Part shown: in pieces, positions 35,198 through 42,653 of the stretch
Numbering within the stretch: position 1 is the first letter of the stretch
Layout of the letters: every line of letters starts with the position of its first letter
Notes under the pieces: generated by a model
Told to the model about the DNA's origin: nothing
The model's input: the letters and a program-made list of their open reading frames with translations, nothing else
Databases searched by the model: none
Position numbers and translations under genes: made by a program
DNA from: Actinomycetota bacterium
Lineage (GTDB): Bacteria; Actinomycetota; Acidimicrobiia; Acidimicrobiales; JAMDDE01
NCBI GenBank assembly: GCA_023489235.1
Contig: JAMDDE010000068.1
Span: 1-42,653 of the forward strand
Length of the DNA: 42,653 nucleotides
Reading direction: 5' to 3'

Positions 35198-36481
35198 TTG
35201 AACTTGGGACGTCAGATCTGGGCTATCGTCGTGGGCGCTGGTAGTGGGGCTCGATTCGGTCAACCTAAGCAGTTCTTGCAGCTAGGTGGTTTGCCTTTGA
35301 TCGTCAGATCGGTGAGAGCAGCTCGTAGCGTAGCTTCAAGGGTAGTTGTCGTTCTTCCTGAGTGGGGCGTGGACTACAGTTGCGAGGCAGATGTAGTAGT
35401 AGCGGGGGGCGCTACACGTTCTGCTTCTGTAAGAGCTGGTCTTTCCGTAGTTCCAGAGGATGTCGATATCGTGTTGGTGCACGACGCTGCTAGACCTTTG
35501 GCCTCCCCTGCATTGTTCCGAATGGTTGCCAAAGCAGTAGAGGATGGGGCACCTGCAGCTGTTCCTGGAGTACCGGTAGCGGATACTTTGAAGCGGGTTG
35601 ACGGTGATGCCTCTGCTTGGTTCGATGCTAAGCAGCCCAAGCAGCTCAAGCAGCCCAATAGGTACGTGGAAGTAGTCGAGACCCTCGATCGAGATGGTCT
35701 GGTAGCTATTCAGACGCCGCAAGCATTTCGAGCAAATCTTCTGCGGCAAGCGCATGAAATAGGAGGAGATGCCAGTGACGATGCTGTCTTGCTGGAAAGA
35801 GCGGGAGTTGCTGTAGCTGTCGTCCCCGGTGACCCGAAGAATATCAAAATTACTTTTCCGGATGATCTACTGGTGGCAGAGGTCCTTCTTTCGACCATGG
35901 ACCTCTCTACTCCCGCTACCCATCCTGCGGAGTCCTTGACCACTCCTGCTGGGTCCTCCGTTCCGCAGGCTCCTGGTTCTTCGGCATTGTTCAGAACCGG
36001 TATTGGCTTCGATGTCCATCGTCTGATCGAAGATCCTGACCGTAAATTGGTCTTGGGTGGCATAGCAATAGACTCTTCTTTGGCTCTTGTAGGCCATAGC
36101 GATGCTGATGTAATTGCTCATGCTGCAATAGATGCACTACTGGGTGCAGCTGGTCTTGGGGACATAGGGATGCACTTTCCTGACAATGACGAACAATTCA
36201 ACGGAGCAGATAGTATGGAAATGCTCTCATATGTAGTATCCATGGTCAAGGAAACGGGATGGTCCGTATCCAATCTGGACTGCACGGTGATTGCAGAACG
36301 ACCTAAGCTGGCCGAGTATCGTCGATCAATACAAGAGCGCATGTCGGTTGTCGTCGGGAGCCCTGTATCCATCAAAGCTACGAGGATGGAAGGTCTGGGG
36401 CCCATAGGTCAGGGAGATGGGGTAGCTACTCTAGCAGTTGCCACTCTGGAGCGTTCTCGTCATCTCCAAGGGAAGATCTAG
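35198..36481 (+). CDS. ispDF: Bifunctional IspD-IspF of the MEP isoprenoid pathway
   Basis: 427 residues. Residues ~1-235 are IspD (2-C-methylerythritol 4-phosphate cytidylyltransferase): VVGAGSGARFGQPKQFLQLGG, seen in parts, then LVHDAARPL and AIQTPQAFR. A Ser/Thr/Pro-rich linker (~236-265) leads to IspF (MECDP synthase): GIGFDVHRL with the metal ligands, LVGHSDADVIAHAAIDALLG, LGDIGMHFPDND, and a final KATRMEGLGPIGQGDG that differs mildly from the usual KATTxExLGFxGRxEG. The fusion channels consecutive or nearby steps. The IspD half carries a Lys/Gln/Pro insert from a 9-bp triple repeat. TTG at 35198 is the start. Confidence 0.94.
   Translation: MNLGRQIWAIVVGAGSGARFGQPKQFLQLGGLPLIVRSVRAARSVASRVVVVLPEWGVDYSCEADVVVAGGATRSASVRAGLSVVPEDVDIVLVHDAARPLASPALFRMVAKAVEDGAPAAVPGVPVADTLKRVDGDASAWFDAKQPKQLKQPNRYVEVVETLDRDGLVAIQTPQAFRANLLRQAHEIGGDASDDAVLLERAGVAVAVVPGDPKNIKITFPDDLLVAEVLLSTMDLSTPATHPAESLTTPAGSSVPQAPGSSALFRTGIGFDVHRLIEDPDRKLVLGGIAIDSSLALVGHSDADVIAHAAIDALLGAAGLGDIGMHFPDNDEQFNGADSMEMLSYVVSMVKETGWSVSNLDCTVIAERPKLAEYRRSIQERMSVVVGSPVSIKATRMEGLGPIGQGDGVATLAVATLERSRHLQGKI
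35630..35656. repeat. In-frame 9-bp triple repeat in ispDF
   Basis: AAGCAGCCC, AAGCAGCTC, AAGCAGCCC follow each other (35630-35656) and encode KQP-KQL-KQP. It lies in a surface insert of the IspD domain. Confidence 0.85.
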
Positions 36482-36492
36482 GAGAATGAAAG

Positions 36493-37407
36493 ATGAAGGG
36501 ACGGCATCACTCCCTGCCGGATCACAAACTCGCAATCCCTACCAAACCCACAAATCCCAATCCAGCTGCAGTTAATCACAGCTCCTCTCGCTCCACTTCT
36601 TGGAGACGTCAGCGTTCACCTACCGATAAAAATGTACGATCATCGAATAACTTGTTAGGAGGGGAGCAAGTCGAGGGCAAGAGAGCGGTTATCGAGCTGT
36701 TGAACAGCCGCTGGAGGAGGGTCGATAGGCTTTATCTAGTAGAGAAATCTTTTCGCCCTGCAGAGCTGCAGGCTATTGTCGCTCTGGCAGATGACAGAGG
36801 CATAAAGCCGATCTTCCTGTCGTCATCCGATCTTGCAGCCCTGGCAAGAACCACTGCCCCCCAGGGGGTGGTGGCAATGGCTGAACCGGTAACTCCCGTC
36901 TCACTGGGTGATCTCTGTGCTTCAGCCACCAAGGATGCGCCTAGCCAACCAGGTCTGATCGTTGTCTTGGATGGTCTTACTGATCCAGGGAATTTAGGGT
37001 CTTTAATTCGCAGTACGGAGTGCGCAGGTGGTACTGGGATGGTACTTCCTCGTCGCCGTGGGGTTCATCTTACGCCTGCTGCAGTGAAGGCGGCAGCTGG
37101 AGCAGTGGAGTACCTCCCTATCTCGGTTGTTCCAGGCATCCCTGCATGCCTGTCTGAGCTGCATGAACGAGGTGTGTGGTCCATCTGCCTTGCCCCAGGG
37201 AGTAAAGAGGTATTGACCGAACTTCCCATCCTCACTGAACCACTAGCTATAGTACTAGGGTCGGAAGGGAACGGAGTATCTCGCCTAGCCATGGAGAGGT
37301 GCGATGTCGTCGCCTCTATCCCCCAGTCAGGTAAAATTTCTTCGCTCAATGTCGCTGTTGCAGCAGCAGCAGCTCTGTATCTTATCCGCTATATACGTGC
37401 TAGCTAG
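36493..37407 (+). CDS. rlmB: SpoU-family RNA 2'-O-methyltransferase (RlmB/TrmH type)
   Basis: 304 residues. After a basic, low-complexity N-terminus of about 55 residues come the substrate-binding domain (EQVEGKRAVIELLN, YLVEKS, GVVAMAEPV) and the SPOUT methyltransferase: motif 1 LDGLTDPGNLGSLIRS, motif 2 LAIVLGSEGNGVSRLA, and motif 3 IPQSGKISSLNVAVAAA, which form the knot that binds S-adenosylmethionine. 23S rRNA G2251 is the likeliest target by family. GGAG lies seven bases upstream of the ATG. The cysS gene often found between ispF and this gene in actinobacteria is absent. Confidence 0.9.
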   Translation: MKGRHHSLPDHKLAIPTKPTNPNPAAVNHSSSRSTSWRRQRSPTDKNVRSSNNLLGGEQVEGKRAVIELLNSRWRRVDRLYLVEKSFRPAELQAIVALADDRGIKPIFLSSSDLAALARTTAPQGVVAMAEPVTPVSLGDLCASATKDAPSQPGLIVVLDGLTDPGNLGSLIRSTECAGGTGMVLPRRRGVHLTPAAVKAAAGAVEYLPISVVPGIPACLSELHERGVWSICLAPGSKEVLTELPILTEPLAIVLGSEGNGVSRLAMERCDVVASIPQSGKISSLNVAVAAAAALYLIRYIRAS

Positions 37408-37409
37408 GA

Positions 37410-37646
37410 TCAGTGGGAAAAGAGATGCCAGCCGGCAAAGATCCAACCAGCCACCATGATCCATCTGAAGATTCTCCATTGTACGAGGAACCGTCCTAGA
37501 TCTCCTAGGTGGGGCAGGTTTCCTCTACTCGAGCGCCCGATAATTTCCAGCACTGCGATGGAGATACCAACAATAGCCCAGAAGGCGAATCCAACGGCAA
37601 TATTGGATCCTACAACTACAGCCTCTACAGACATGACTCTTTCCAT
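37410..37646 (-). CDS. Small membrane protein, DUF6186-like
   Basis: 78 residues with two hydrophobic segments flanking a basic loop (EIIGRSSRGNLPHLGDLGRF). The ending WIFAGWHLFSH matches the GWHxF-type C-terminus of the small actinobacterial family DUF6186. The function is unknown. It converges with rlmB with only two bases between the stops. The partner membrane gene lies just upstream. Confidence 0.6.
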   Translation of the reverse strand: MERVMSVEAVVVGSNIAVGFAFWAIVGISIAVLEIIGRSSRGNLPHLGDLGRFLVQWRIFRWIMVAGWIFAGWHLFSH

Positions 37647-37678
37647 TATGATTCCATATGATTTGTTTTAAATGAGTT

Positions 37679-38140
37679 CTAAATGACCAGGTATCCTGCT
37701 CCACTGCTCAGCCATACCAGGAACAGCAGCGCATGAAACGGCCTATAGGCTTGTGATAGAGCACTTATGGTTAAGTGATTTTGATGTGGCGGGGTCAACA
37801 AGGCCAAGATTTCCCAAGTTACTACGATTACAAAGATGGCTATCCAAGGAGCCACGGTGATCAGCAGCTCTCTTTTGCTAAGTGCCGGAGAGGGCCAATG
37901 TGGCTCTCTGCCACCTCTAGTGCCACAGAAGAACCATGCAGCAGCTTGTTGCCTACGTTGACGAGGTACCGTAACTAGCAGTACCAAGAAGATCAAGGCT
38001 GGGAAGGCATAGGTGAACCGTGCCGGCCAGGTCGATCTGTGGTATGCACTAGCAAAGCCAGCATAGGCCATGGCCACGATGACGATTGTTACGCGCTGAG
38101 CGTAGGCTTTCCAGGGAAGTGGACTATGATGGTTGCACAC
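37679..38140 (-). CDS. Four-helix membrane protein of unknown function
   Basis: 153 residues with hydrophobic segments near 17-32, 42-58, 92-115 and 132-152. A Trp/Gly/Arg-rich cytoplasmic loop (AAWFFCGTRGGREPHWPSP) lies between helices 2 and 3. No family is recognised beyond frequent pairing of such genes with DUF6186 proteins. It starts at a GTG (38138-38140) and is 32 bp upstream of the DUF6186-like gene, so the two are probably one transcript. Confidence 0.6.
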   Translation of the reverse strand: MCNHHSPLPWKAYAQRVTIVIVAMAYAGFASAYHRSTWPARFTYAFPALIFLVLLVTVPRQRRQQAAAWFFCGTRGGREPHWPSPALSKRELLITVAPWIAIFVIVVTWEILALLTPPHQNHLTISALSQAYRPFHALLFLVWLSSGAGYLVI

Positions 38141-38237
38141 ATCTCTCGCCTATCACGCTTTTTGGGAAATGGCAACGCGCTTGGTCATATTCAAAGCAAC
38201 AGCCGGTTACACCGCCTGTACGGCAATGAGGAGAATA

Positions 38238-38267
38238 TTGACAGGAAAGTTAAGTTCAGCCGCTAAT
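38238..38267 (+). promoter_or_regulatory. Candidate promoter of the zinc-ribbon/phosphoketolase genes
   Basis: TTGACA (38238-38243), a perfect -35, is followed after 18 bases by GCTAAT (38262-38267). It lies about 60 bases before the zinc-ribbon start. The -10 is imperfect. Confidence 0.4.
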
Positions 38268-38326
38268 CTACCGACTAAGTGCATTATTCACATTGGTGTC
38301 ATTGTTGATCAGTTGAAGGGAAGGTC

Positions 38327-38521
38327 ATGATCGTCAAGACGAACGAGGATGACAGGACAAGAGACAGGCCGCAGTCTCCCGTCATCTACCGGTGTGCTAG
38401 GTGTGGTGCATTGGTTCACCCCTCTTCCGGTACCTCTGGTGCAACGACTGCCTGGTGCATGGGCTGCAAGAGATATGTGGAAGTTGTGGAGGATGGCCCT
38501 GGAAGACGAGGAATTGGCTAG
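38327..38521 (+). CDS. Small zinc-ribbon protein
   Basis: 64 residues. Two CxxC pairs, YRCARCGALVH and AWCMGCKRYVEV, are 20 residues apart and should hold one zinc ion. A charged N-terminal tail precedes them. GGGAAGG lies two to eight bases before the ATG, a strong ribosome binding site. Its function is unknown; it lies 127 bp upstream of phosphoketolase on the same strand. Confidence 0.65.
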   Translation: MIVKTNEDDRTRDRPQSPVIYRCARCGALVHPSSGTSGATTAWCMGCKRYVEVVEDGPGRRGIG

Positions 38522-38648
38522 TTCAGTGCTTTGACGGTAGGAATTCCATCCGAAACGCTGTTCCCTCTATGCATTGGCGCATTAGGATTGGTCTGTACTT
38601 CCAGCAGCAAACCAGGAGGATAGCCACAGAGATATAGGAGGATCCGCC

Positions 38649-41138
38649 ATGTCCAATAATGCGCCTAATGGCAGTATAGGTGAGGCCAGTTCGATTGAGC
38701 CTTCCGTGAAGAAAAGAAGCGACAGCAATGAGGGAGGCTCTTTACGTGGAGATGGAATGATCGATGGGCCCCTCTCCCAGGATGAACTGCATGCAATGCA
38801 TGCCTGGTGGCGAGCGGCTAATTACTTAGCACTCGGACAGACCTATCTAATGGACAATCCTCTTCTGGAAGAGCCTTTGTTACCTGAACACATAAAGCCT
38901 ACTTTGTTAGGGCATTGGGGGTCAGCTCCAGGGCTCAACTTCATCTATGTCCATCTCAATCGCATCATCTCCAAGGGCGATCTGGACATGATCTATATTG
39001 CTGGTCCAGGTCACTGTGGACACTCCATGATCGCTGGAGCTTATCTGGACGGCACCTATAGCGAGGTGTACCCGAGTATCAGCATGAACCGAGAAGGGCT
39101 ACGTAAGTTATTTCGCCAATTCTCCTTTCCTAGGGGGGTGCCCAGCCATGTTGCCCCTGAGACCCCTGGTTCTATCCATGAAGGAGGAGAACTCGGCTAC
39201 AGCATACTGCATGCCTTTGGAGCTGCTTTCGACAACCCGGATCTCATAGTGGCTGCTATCGTGAGCGATGGGGAATCCGAGACAGGTCCACTAGCTGCTA
39301 GTTGGCATTCCAACAAATTCCTCGATCCTGTGCGAGATGGTGCAGTGCTTCCCATACTTCATCTCAACGGCTACAAAATTGCTCTTCCTACGGTTCTTGC
39401 TCGTATCGATCAGTCCGAGCTGGAAGAGCTTCTGCGTGGGTATGGGTGGGATCCTGTCACGGTAGCAGGTGACGATCCTGTGATCATGCATCAGCAAATG
39501 GCAGCGGCACTGGACCACTCCTTGGAGCGAATTCAAGCGATCCAAAGACAAGCTCGCAGCAGTAGCAGTGCCAAGGTAGATCGTCCACGTTGGCCCATGA
39601 TCGTCCTTCGGTCACCGGCTGGATGGACAGCGCCGAAGATGGTTGGGGGACTGCCTGCTGAAGGTACTTGGCGATGCCATCTCACCCCTCTAGAGAATCC
39701 CCGTACCGATCCTGAACAGCTAGAGCAGCTCATTGATTGGTTCAAGAGCTACAAGCCAGAGGAGTTGTTCGATTCGGAAGGGGCTCCTGTGGCGGAGATT
39801 CGGGGACTTGCTCCCAAGGGCACTAGGCGGATGAGCGCCAATCCCCATGCCAATGGGGGAATATTGACCAAGGATCTGGTTCTTCCTGACATCATTTCCT
39901 ATGCAGTTCCAGTTGAGCATCCTGGGTCGGCAGATGCTGAGGCTACGCGAGTGTTGAGTGCTTGGCTTCGTGATGTGATGGTGGCTAATCCAGATCGTTT
40001 TCGAGTTTTTGGTCCCGATGAAACCTCTTCCAATCGGCTCATGCACCTCTTCGATGTCACCAACCATGAATTCATGGGTCAGATTCTTCCCACAGATGAA
40101 TTCATTGCTCCTGATGGACGAGTCATGGATGTGCTCAGTGAACATCTTTGCCAAGGTTGGTTGGAGGGCTATCTGCTAACCGGTCGGCATGGTTTGCTCA
40201 ACACCTATGAGGCCTTTGCTCATGTAGTCGATTCGATGTTCAACCAGCATGCCAAATGGATCACGAAGTGCAAGGAGATTCCCTGGCGTCGCCCCATTCC
40301 CTCTCTCAACTACCTACTTACCTCGCATGTGTGGCGTCAGGATCACAATGGCTTTACTCATCAAGACCCTGGGTTCCTCGACATCATGGTGAACAAGAAG
40401 GCATCGGTAATTCGCGTCTATCTTCCTCCGGATGCCAACTGCTTGCTATCGGTGGCTCAGCACTGCCTGAGCTCTCGTGATTATGTAAATGCAATTGTGG
40501 CAGATAAGCAAGCGGCTCCTGTATGGCTGGACATAGAGTCTGCTATGCGCCATTGCCAGAGTGGAATTGGTATCTGGGAGTGGGCCAGTAGCGATCAAGG
40601 TGGAGAACCGGACGTTGTGATGGCTTGCGCAGGCGATGTGCCTACTCTGGAGACACTGGCAGCGGTGGACATCCTGTTGCAGCGCTTCGAGAACCTCAAG
40701 ATCAGAGTCATCAACGTAGTTGACCTCATGGTTCTGCAAGCACCCGGAGAGCATCCGCATGCACTGTCCGACCGTGATTTCGATGCTTTGTTCACCAAGG
40801 ACAAGCCTGTCATATTTGCTTTCCATGGCTACCCTTGGCTGATCCACCGACTTACCTATCGCCGAACCAACCACGACAATATTCATGTCCGCGGCTACAA
40901 AGAGGAGGGAAGCGTGACGACTCCTCTGGATATGGCTGTGGCCAATGAGATAGACCGATTTCATTTAGTCGCTGATGTGGTGGAGAGGGTCCCTTTGTTG
41001 GAGCCATATGCTGCTTACACCAAGCAGTGGGTCCGTGACAAGCTAGCCGAACATGAACGTTACATAGTTGCCCACGGAGAGGACCTTCCCGAAGTACGTT
41101 CCTGGCGTTGGCCCAACAGAACCGTAAGTTCGAAGTAG
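38649..41138 (+). CDS. xfp: Phosphoketolase (xylulose-5-phosphate/fructose-6-phosphate)
   Basis: 829 residues, the usual length. A thiamine diphosphate enzyme that splits ketose phosphates with phosphate to acetyl phosphate. Blocks seen: [99 protein letters not shown], the [11 protein letters not shown] segment and [19 protein letters not shown]. The cofactor-site motif GPGHGG reads GPGHCG (His122, Cys123), a substitution to note. AGGAGG is well placed before the ATG. No acetate kinase or phosphotransacetylase follows; a membrane protein does. Confidence 0.95.
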   Translation: MSNNAPNGSIGEASSIEPSVKKRSDSNEGGSLRGDGMIDGPLSQDELHAMHAWWRAANYLALGQTYLMDNPLLEEPLLPEHIKPTLLGHWGSAPGLNFIYVHLNRIISKGDLDMIYIAGPGHCGHSMIAGAYLDGTYSEVYPSISMNREGLRKLFRQFSFPRGVPSHVAPETPGSIHEGGELGYSILHAFGAAFDNPDLIVAAIVSDGESETGPLAASWHSNKFLDPVRDGAVLPILHLNGYKIALPTVLARIDQSELEELLRGYGWDPVTVAGDDPVIMHQQMAAALDHSLERIQAIQRQARSSSSAKVDRPRWPMIVLRSPAGWTAPKMVGGLPAEGTWRCHLTPLENPRTDPEQLEQLIDWFKSYKPEELFDSEGAPVAEIRGLAPKGTRRMSANPHANGGILTKDLVLPDIISYAVPVEHPGSADAEATRVLSAWLRDVMVANPDRFRVFGPDETSSNRLMHLFDVTNHEFMGQILPTDEFIAPDGRVMDVLSEHLCQGWLEGYLLTGRHGLLNTYEAFAHVVDSMFNQHAKWITKCKEIPWRRPIPSLNYLLTSHVWRQDHNGFTHQDPGFLDIMVNKKASVIRVYLPPDANCLLSVAQHCLSSRDYVNAIVADKQAAPVWLDIESAMRHCQSGIGIWEWASSDQGGEPDVVMACAGDVPTLETLAAVDILLQRFENLKIRVINVVDLMVLQAPGEHPHALSDRDFDALFTKDKPVIFAFHGYPWLIHRLTYRRTNHDNIHVRGYKEEGSVTTPLDMAVANEIDRFHLVADVVERVPLLEPYAAYTKQWVRDKLAEHERYIVAHGEDLPEVRSWRWPNRTVSSK

Positions 41139-41154
41139 GAGGTTCCTTAGCGGC

Positions 41155-42408
41155 ATGGGGCAAAGCATGAGCCCTTTGGCGCACCACTTGGATGTCAGGA
41201 TAACCCATGTCTTTCTAGTAGCTTTGCTTTCCTCGTTTGTCGTGGTAGAGCTCATCTGGTGGTTCGTTTGGCGCGAAGGCTCGCGGCTATCGTCTCCTCT
41301 CCAACCTAAGACCTGGTGGCAAAGGTTTGATGCTGGTTCTCTTGGTCGAACTGTATTGCAGGCAGGATTTGGCCTACTCTGGCTGGCAGACGGTCTCCTC
41401 CAGGCGCAGGCCTCTATGCCCCATGAGTTCGTTCCTATGGTGCTACAGCCAGCCTTTGTTGGTCAACCAGCTTGGGTGGCCAACTTGGGTAGGTTCGCCA
41501 TGAACCTTTGGAGTACCCATGCGGTCACCGTTGACTCTTTTACTGTTTTCACTCAGTTAGCCATAGGCTTGGGCATTCTACTTGGGGGAGACAGCATATT
41601 GGGGCGGATAGCACTCTTTTCCTCTGTTGTCTGGGGAATCGTTGTTTGGGTCTTTGGCGAGGGGTTCGGAGGTGTCTTCAGACAGGGGGCCACATGGCTC
41701 GATGGTGCACCAGGAGCAGTACTCGTCTACATAGCAGCAGCTCTCCTGTTACTCACCCTACCACCGCCGCGTTGGGACGACAGGGTAGTTGGTAGGTGGG
41801 TGCTGAGAGGTGTTGGAGTGACCATGGTTCTCTCCGGTCTGCTACAAGCGCTTCCCCAAGAAGGATTTTGGCACGGAAATAGCCTTGTGAAGGTATTCAC
41901 CAGTGCTGCAAGCAATCACCAACCTCGATTCCTATCTGCTCCGATAGTTTCAGTGGCAGATCTGGCTAAGGCAGATCCGTGGATAGTGAACTTGGTAAGC
42001 GTAATTATCCCCATTGTGGTCGGCTTCTTGCTGCTCTATTGGCGCTTTTCTCACTTAGCTGTGGTCACAGCCTCCCTATGGCTATTTGCTACCTGGTGGT
42101 TTGGCATGGATTTTGGAGTGATAGGAGGTAGTGGTACCGATCCAAATATTGCGCTACCTGTAGGAGTGTTTTTATTCGTAGGGTGGATTGGTTGGAGACA
42201 GTCTCTTGCTCGGTCAGAGGGTTTGCCTCTCAGAGCAGCAGCAGAGGAACGAGTAGCTGGCTTCAGGGGGGAGGAAAGGGCATCTAGCCGCTTACTTTGG
42301 TTGCTGCGGCACCCAGTTCGTACCTGGCTCACAGCTGCTATGGCAGGAGCAGCTCTATGGAGCGCTGTAGCAGTGATTGACTCACTTTCGAAAGTTGCTC
42401 GTTTCTAA
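41155..42408 (+). CDS. Multi-pass membrane protein of unknown function
   Basis: 417 residues with about eight to nine membrane helices. The segment LLWLADGLLQAQASMPHEFVP (read in parts) and WVANLGRFAMNLWSTH, with VVWGIVVWVFGEGFGG later, occur in a family of uncharacterised actinobacterial membrane proteins, with His and Trp at helix ends. No enzymatic motif is recognised. It follows phosphoketolase by 16 bp with AGGAGG overlapping the xfp stop region, so co-transcription is likely. The stop TAA at 42406-42408 is immediately followed by the GC-rich IS end, so its natural C-terminus may have been changed. Confidence 0.75.
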   Translation: MGQSMSPLAHHLDVRITHVFLVALLSSFVVVELIWWFVWREGSRLSSPLQPKTWWQRFDAGSLGRTVLQAGFGLLWLADGLLQAQASMPHEFVPMVLQPAFVGQPAWVANLGRFAMNLWSTHAVTVDSFTVFTQLAIGLGILLGGDSILGRIALFSSVVWGIVVWVFGEGFGGVFRQGATWLDGAPGAVLVYIAAALLLLTLPPPRWDDRVVGRWVLRGVGVTMVLSGLLQALPQEGFWHGNSLVKVFTSAASNHQPRFLSAPIVSVADLAKADPWIVNLVSVIIPIVVGFLLLYWRFSHLAVVTASLWLFATWWFGMDFGVIGGSGTDPNIALPVGVFLFVGWIGWRQSLARSEGLPLRAAAEERVAGFRGEERASSRLLWLLRHPVRTWLTAAMAGAALWSAVAVIDSLSKVARF

Positions 42409-42653
42409 CCCGAAGTTCCCCCTACGCGGGTAGCCCTCACCCTCGTGACCAGGGCCTTCGGATCTTCGGAGCAGGACGTCATGACTACGGGTAGCCCACA
42501 CGGTGCGAGACGCCGAGGAGCTCGAATGCCCGGCGCTGGAGCGGGGTCGGCGTGGTGATGAGGGTGAAGCCATCGAGCTCGGCGTCAGTCGGCGCGATCT
42601 GGTTGGCGCAGATGGTGCCGAGATCCGCGAGAGTTGTGTGCGCAGTTGTGTGC
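42409..42653 (-). mobile_element. Right-hand end of an insertion sequence (partial)
   Basis: Composition changes abruptly at about 42409 from near 50% GC to clearly GC-rich sequence that continues to the window edge. It contains the 3' part of a transposase-like frame and a ~75-bp non-coding end. Two similar stretches, GCGGGTAGCCCTCAC (42426-42440) and ACGGGTAGCCCACAC (42487-42501), lie in it. The outer limit probably coincides with the ACCCGAAGTTCCCCC segment, but the other terminus is not in view, so inverted repeats cannot be checked. Confidence 0.55.
42485..42653 (-). CDS. Transposase C-terminal fragment (partial)
   Basis: The minus strand is open from the window edge to TAG at 42485-42487, encoding 55 residues. 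LADLGTICANQI, LITTPTPLQRRAFELLGV and a short tail resemble the C-terminus of IS1634/IS4-type DDE transposases, which typically end with a TTPTPxQxRAxELL segment. The catalytic domain is outside the window. The family assignment is from pattern memory and is moderate. Confidence 0.55.
   Translation of the reverse strand, partial: HTTAHTTLADLGTICANQIAPTDAELDGFTLITTPTPLQRRAFELLGVSHRVGYP

Noticed and set aside
1-42653. tRNA or rRNA genes
   Set aside because: I scanned the gaps for the TTC-arm pattern and acceptor-like pairing and found no candidate.

Overview
The window reads as chromosomal DNA of a moderate-GC actinobacterium, most likely an acidophilic member of the Acidimicrobiia (Acidimicrobium/Ferrimicrobium/Acidithrix/Ferrithrix type). 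This rests on gene content: a SigR/RsrA pair, CarD, DisA, a class-I folate block, a fused IspDF, DUF2142 and DUF2520 proteins, and an N-terminally lost surface protein ending in a VDVxGYF motif. Frequent GTG and TTG starts agree. The genus is an inference. I see no tRNA, rRNA, CRISPR array or prophage.

Layout. (1) 1-129: 3' end of a surface-type protein. (2) 307-10648, minus strand: a tightly coupled addB-addA-'putA' operon, each junction a TAATG stop/start overlap. AddB/AddA are an Fe-S helicase-nuclease pair. The third gene is a full-length PutA-like proline dehydrogenase/aldehyde dehydrogenase that has lost the visible catalytic residues of both domains. (3) 10.8-15.1 kb: small membrane proteins, a PAP2 phosphatase, a DUF2142 protein, and rsrA-sigR. 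(4) 15.2-20.2 kb, plus strand: tilS, hpt, folE, folP, a dual-specificity-phosphatase-like pseudoenzyme, folB, folK. (5) 20.5-24.9 kb: DUF2520 Rossmann protein, panC, panD, coaX, lysS (pantothenate/CoA). (6) 25.0-27.1 kb: ccdA and a TlpA-type thioredoxin on minus, divergent from ccmH (cytochrome c maturation); then a polyprenyl diphosphate synthase on minus. (7) 28.7-37.4 kb: clpC, radA, disA, carD, ispDF, rlmB (proteostasis, repair, c-di-AMP, rRNA-promoter control, isoprenoids). (8) 37.4-42.4 kb: two small membrane proteins on minus, a zinc-ribbon protein, phosphoketolase, a membrane protein. (9) 42.4 kb to the end: GC-rich 3' end of an insertion sequence.

The two strongest oddities are the pseudo-PutA translationally coupled to AddAB, and the pseudophosphatase embedded in the folate operon. 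A third, genome-scale signal is the density of short tandem or near-tandem duplications. Inside genes their periods are multiples of three; outside genes they are not. Two sit exactly across stop codons.
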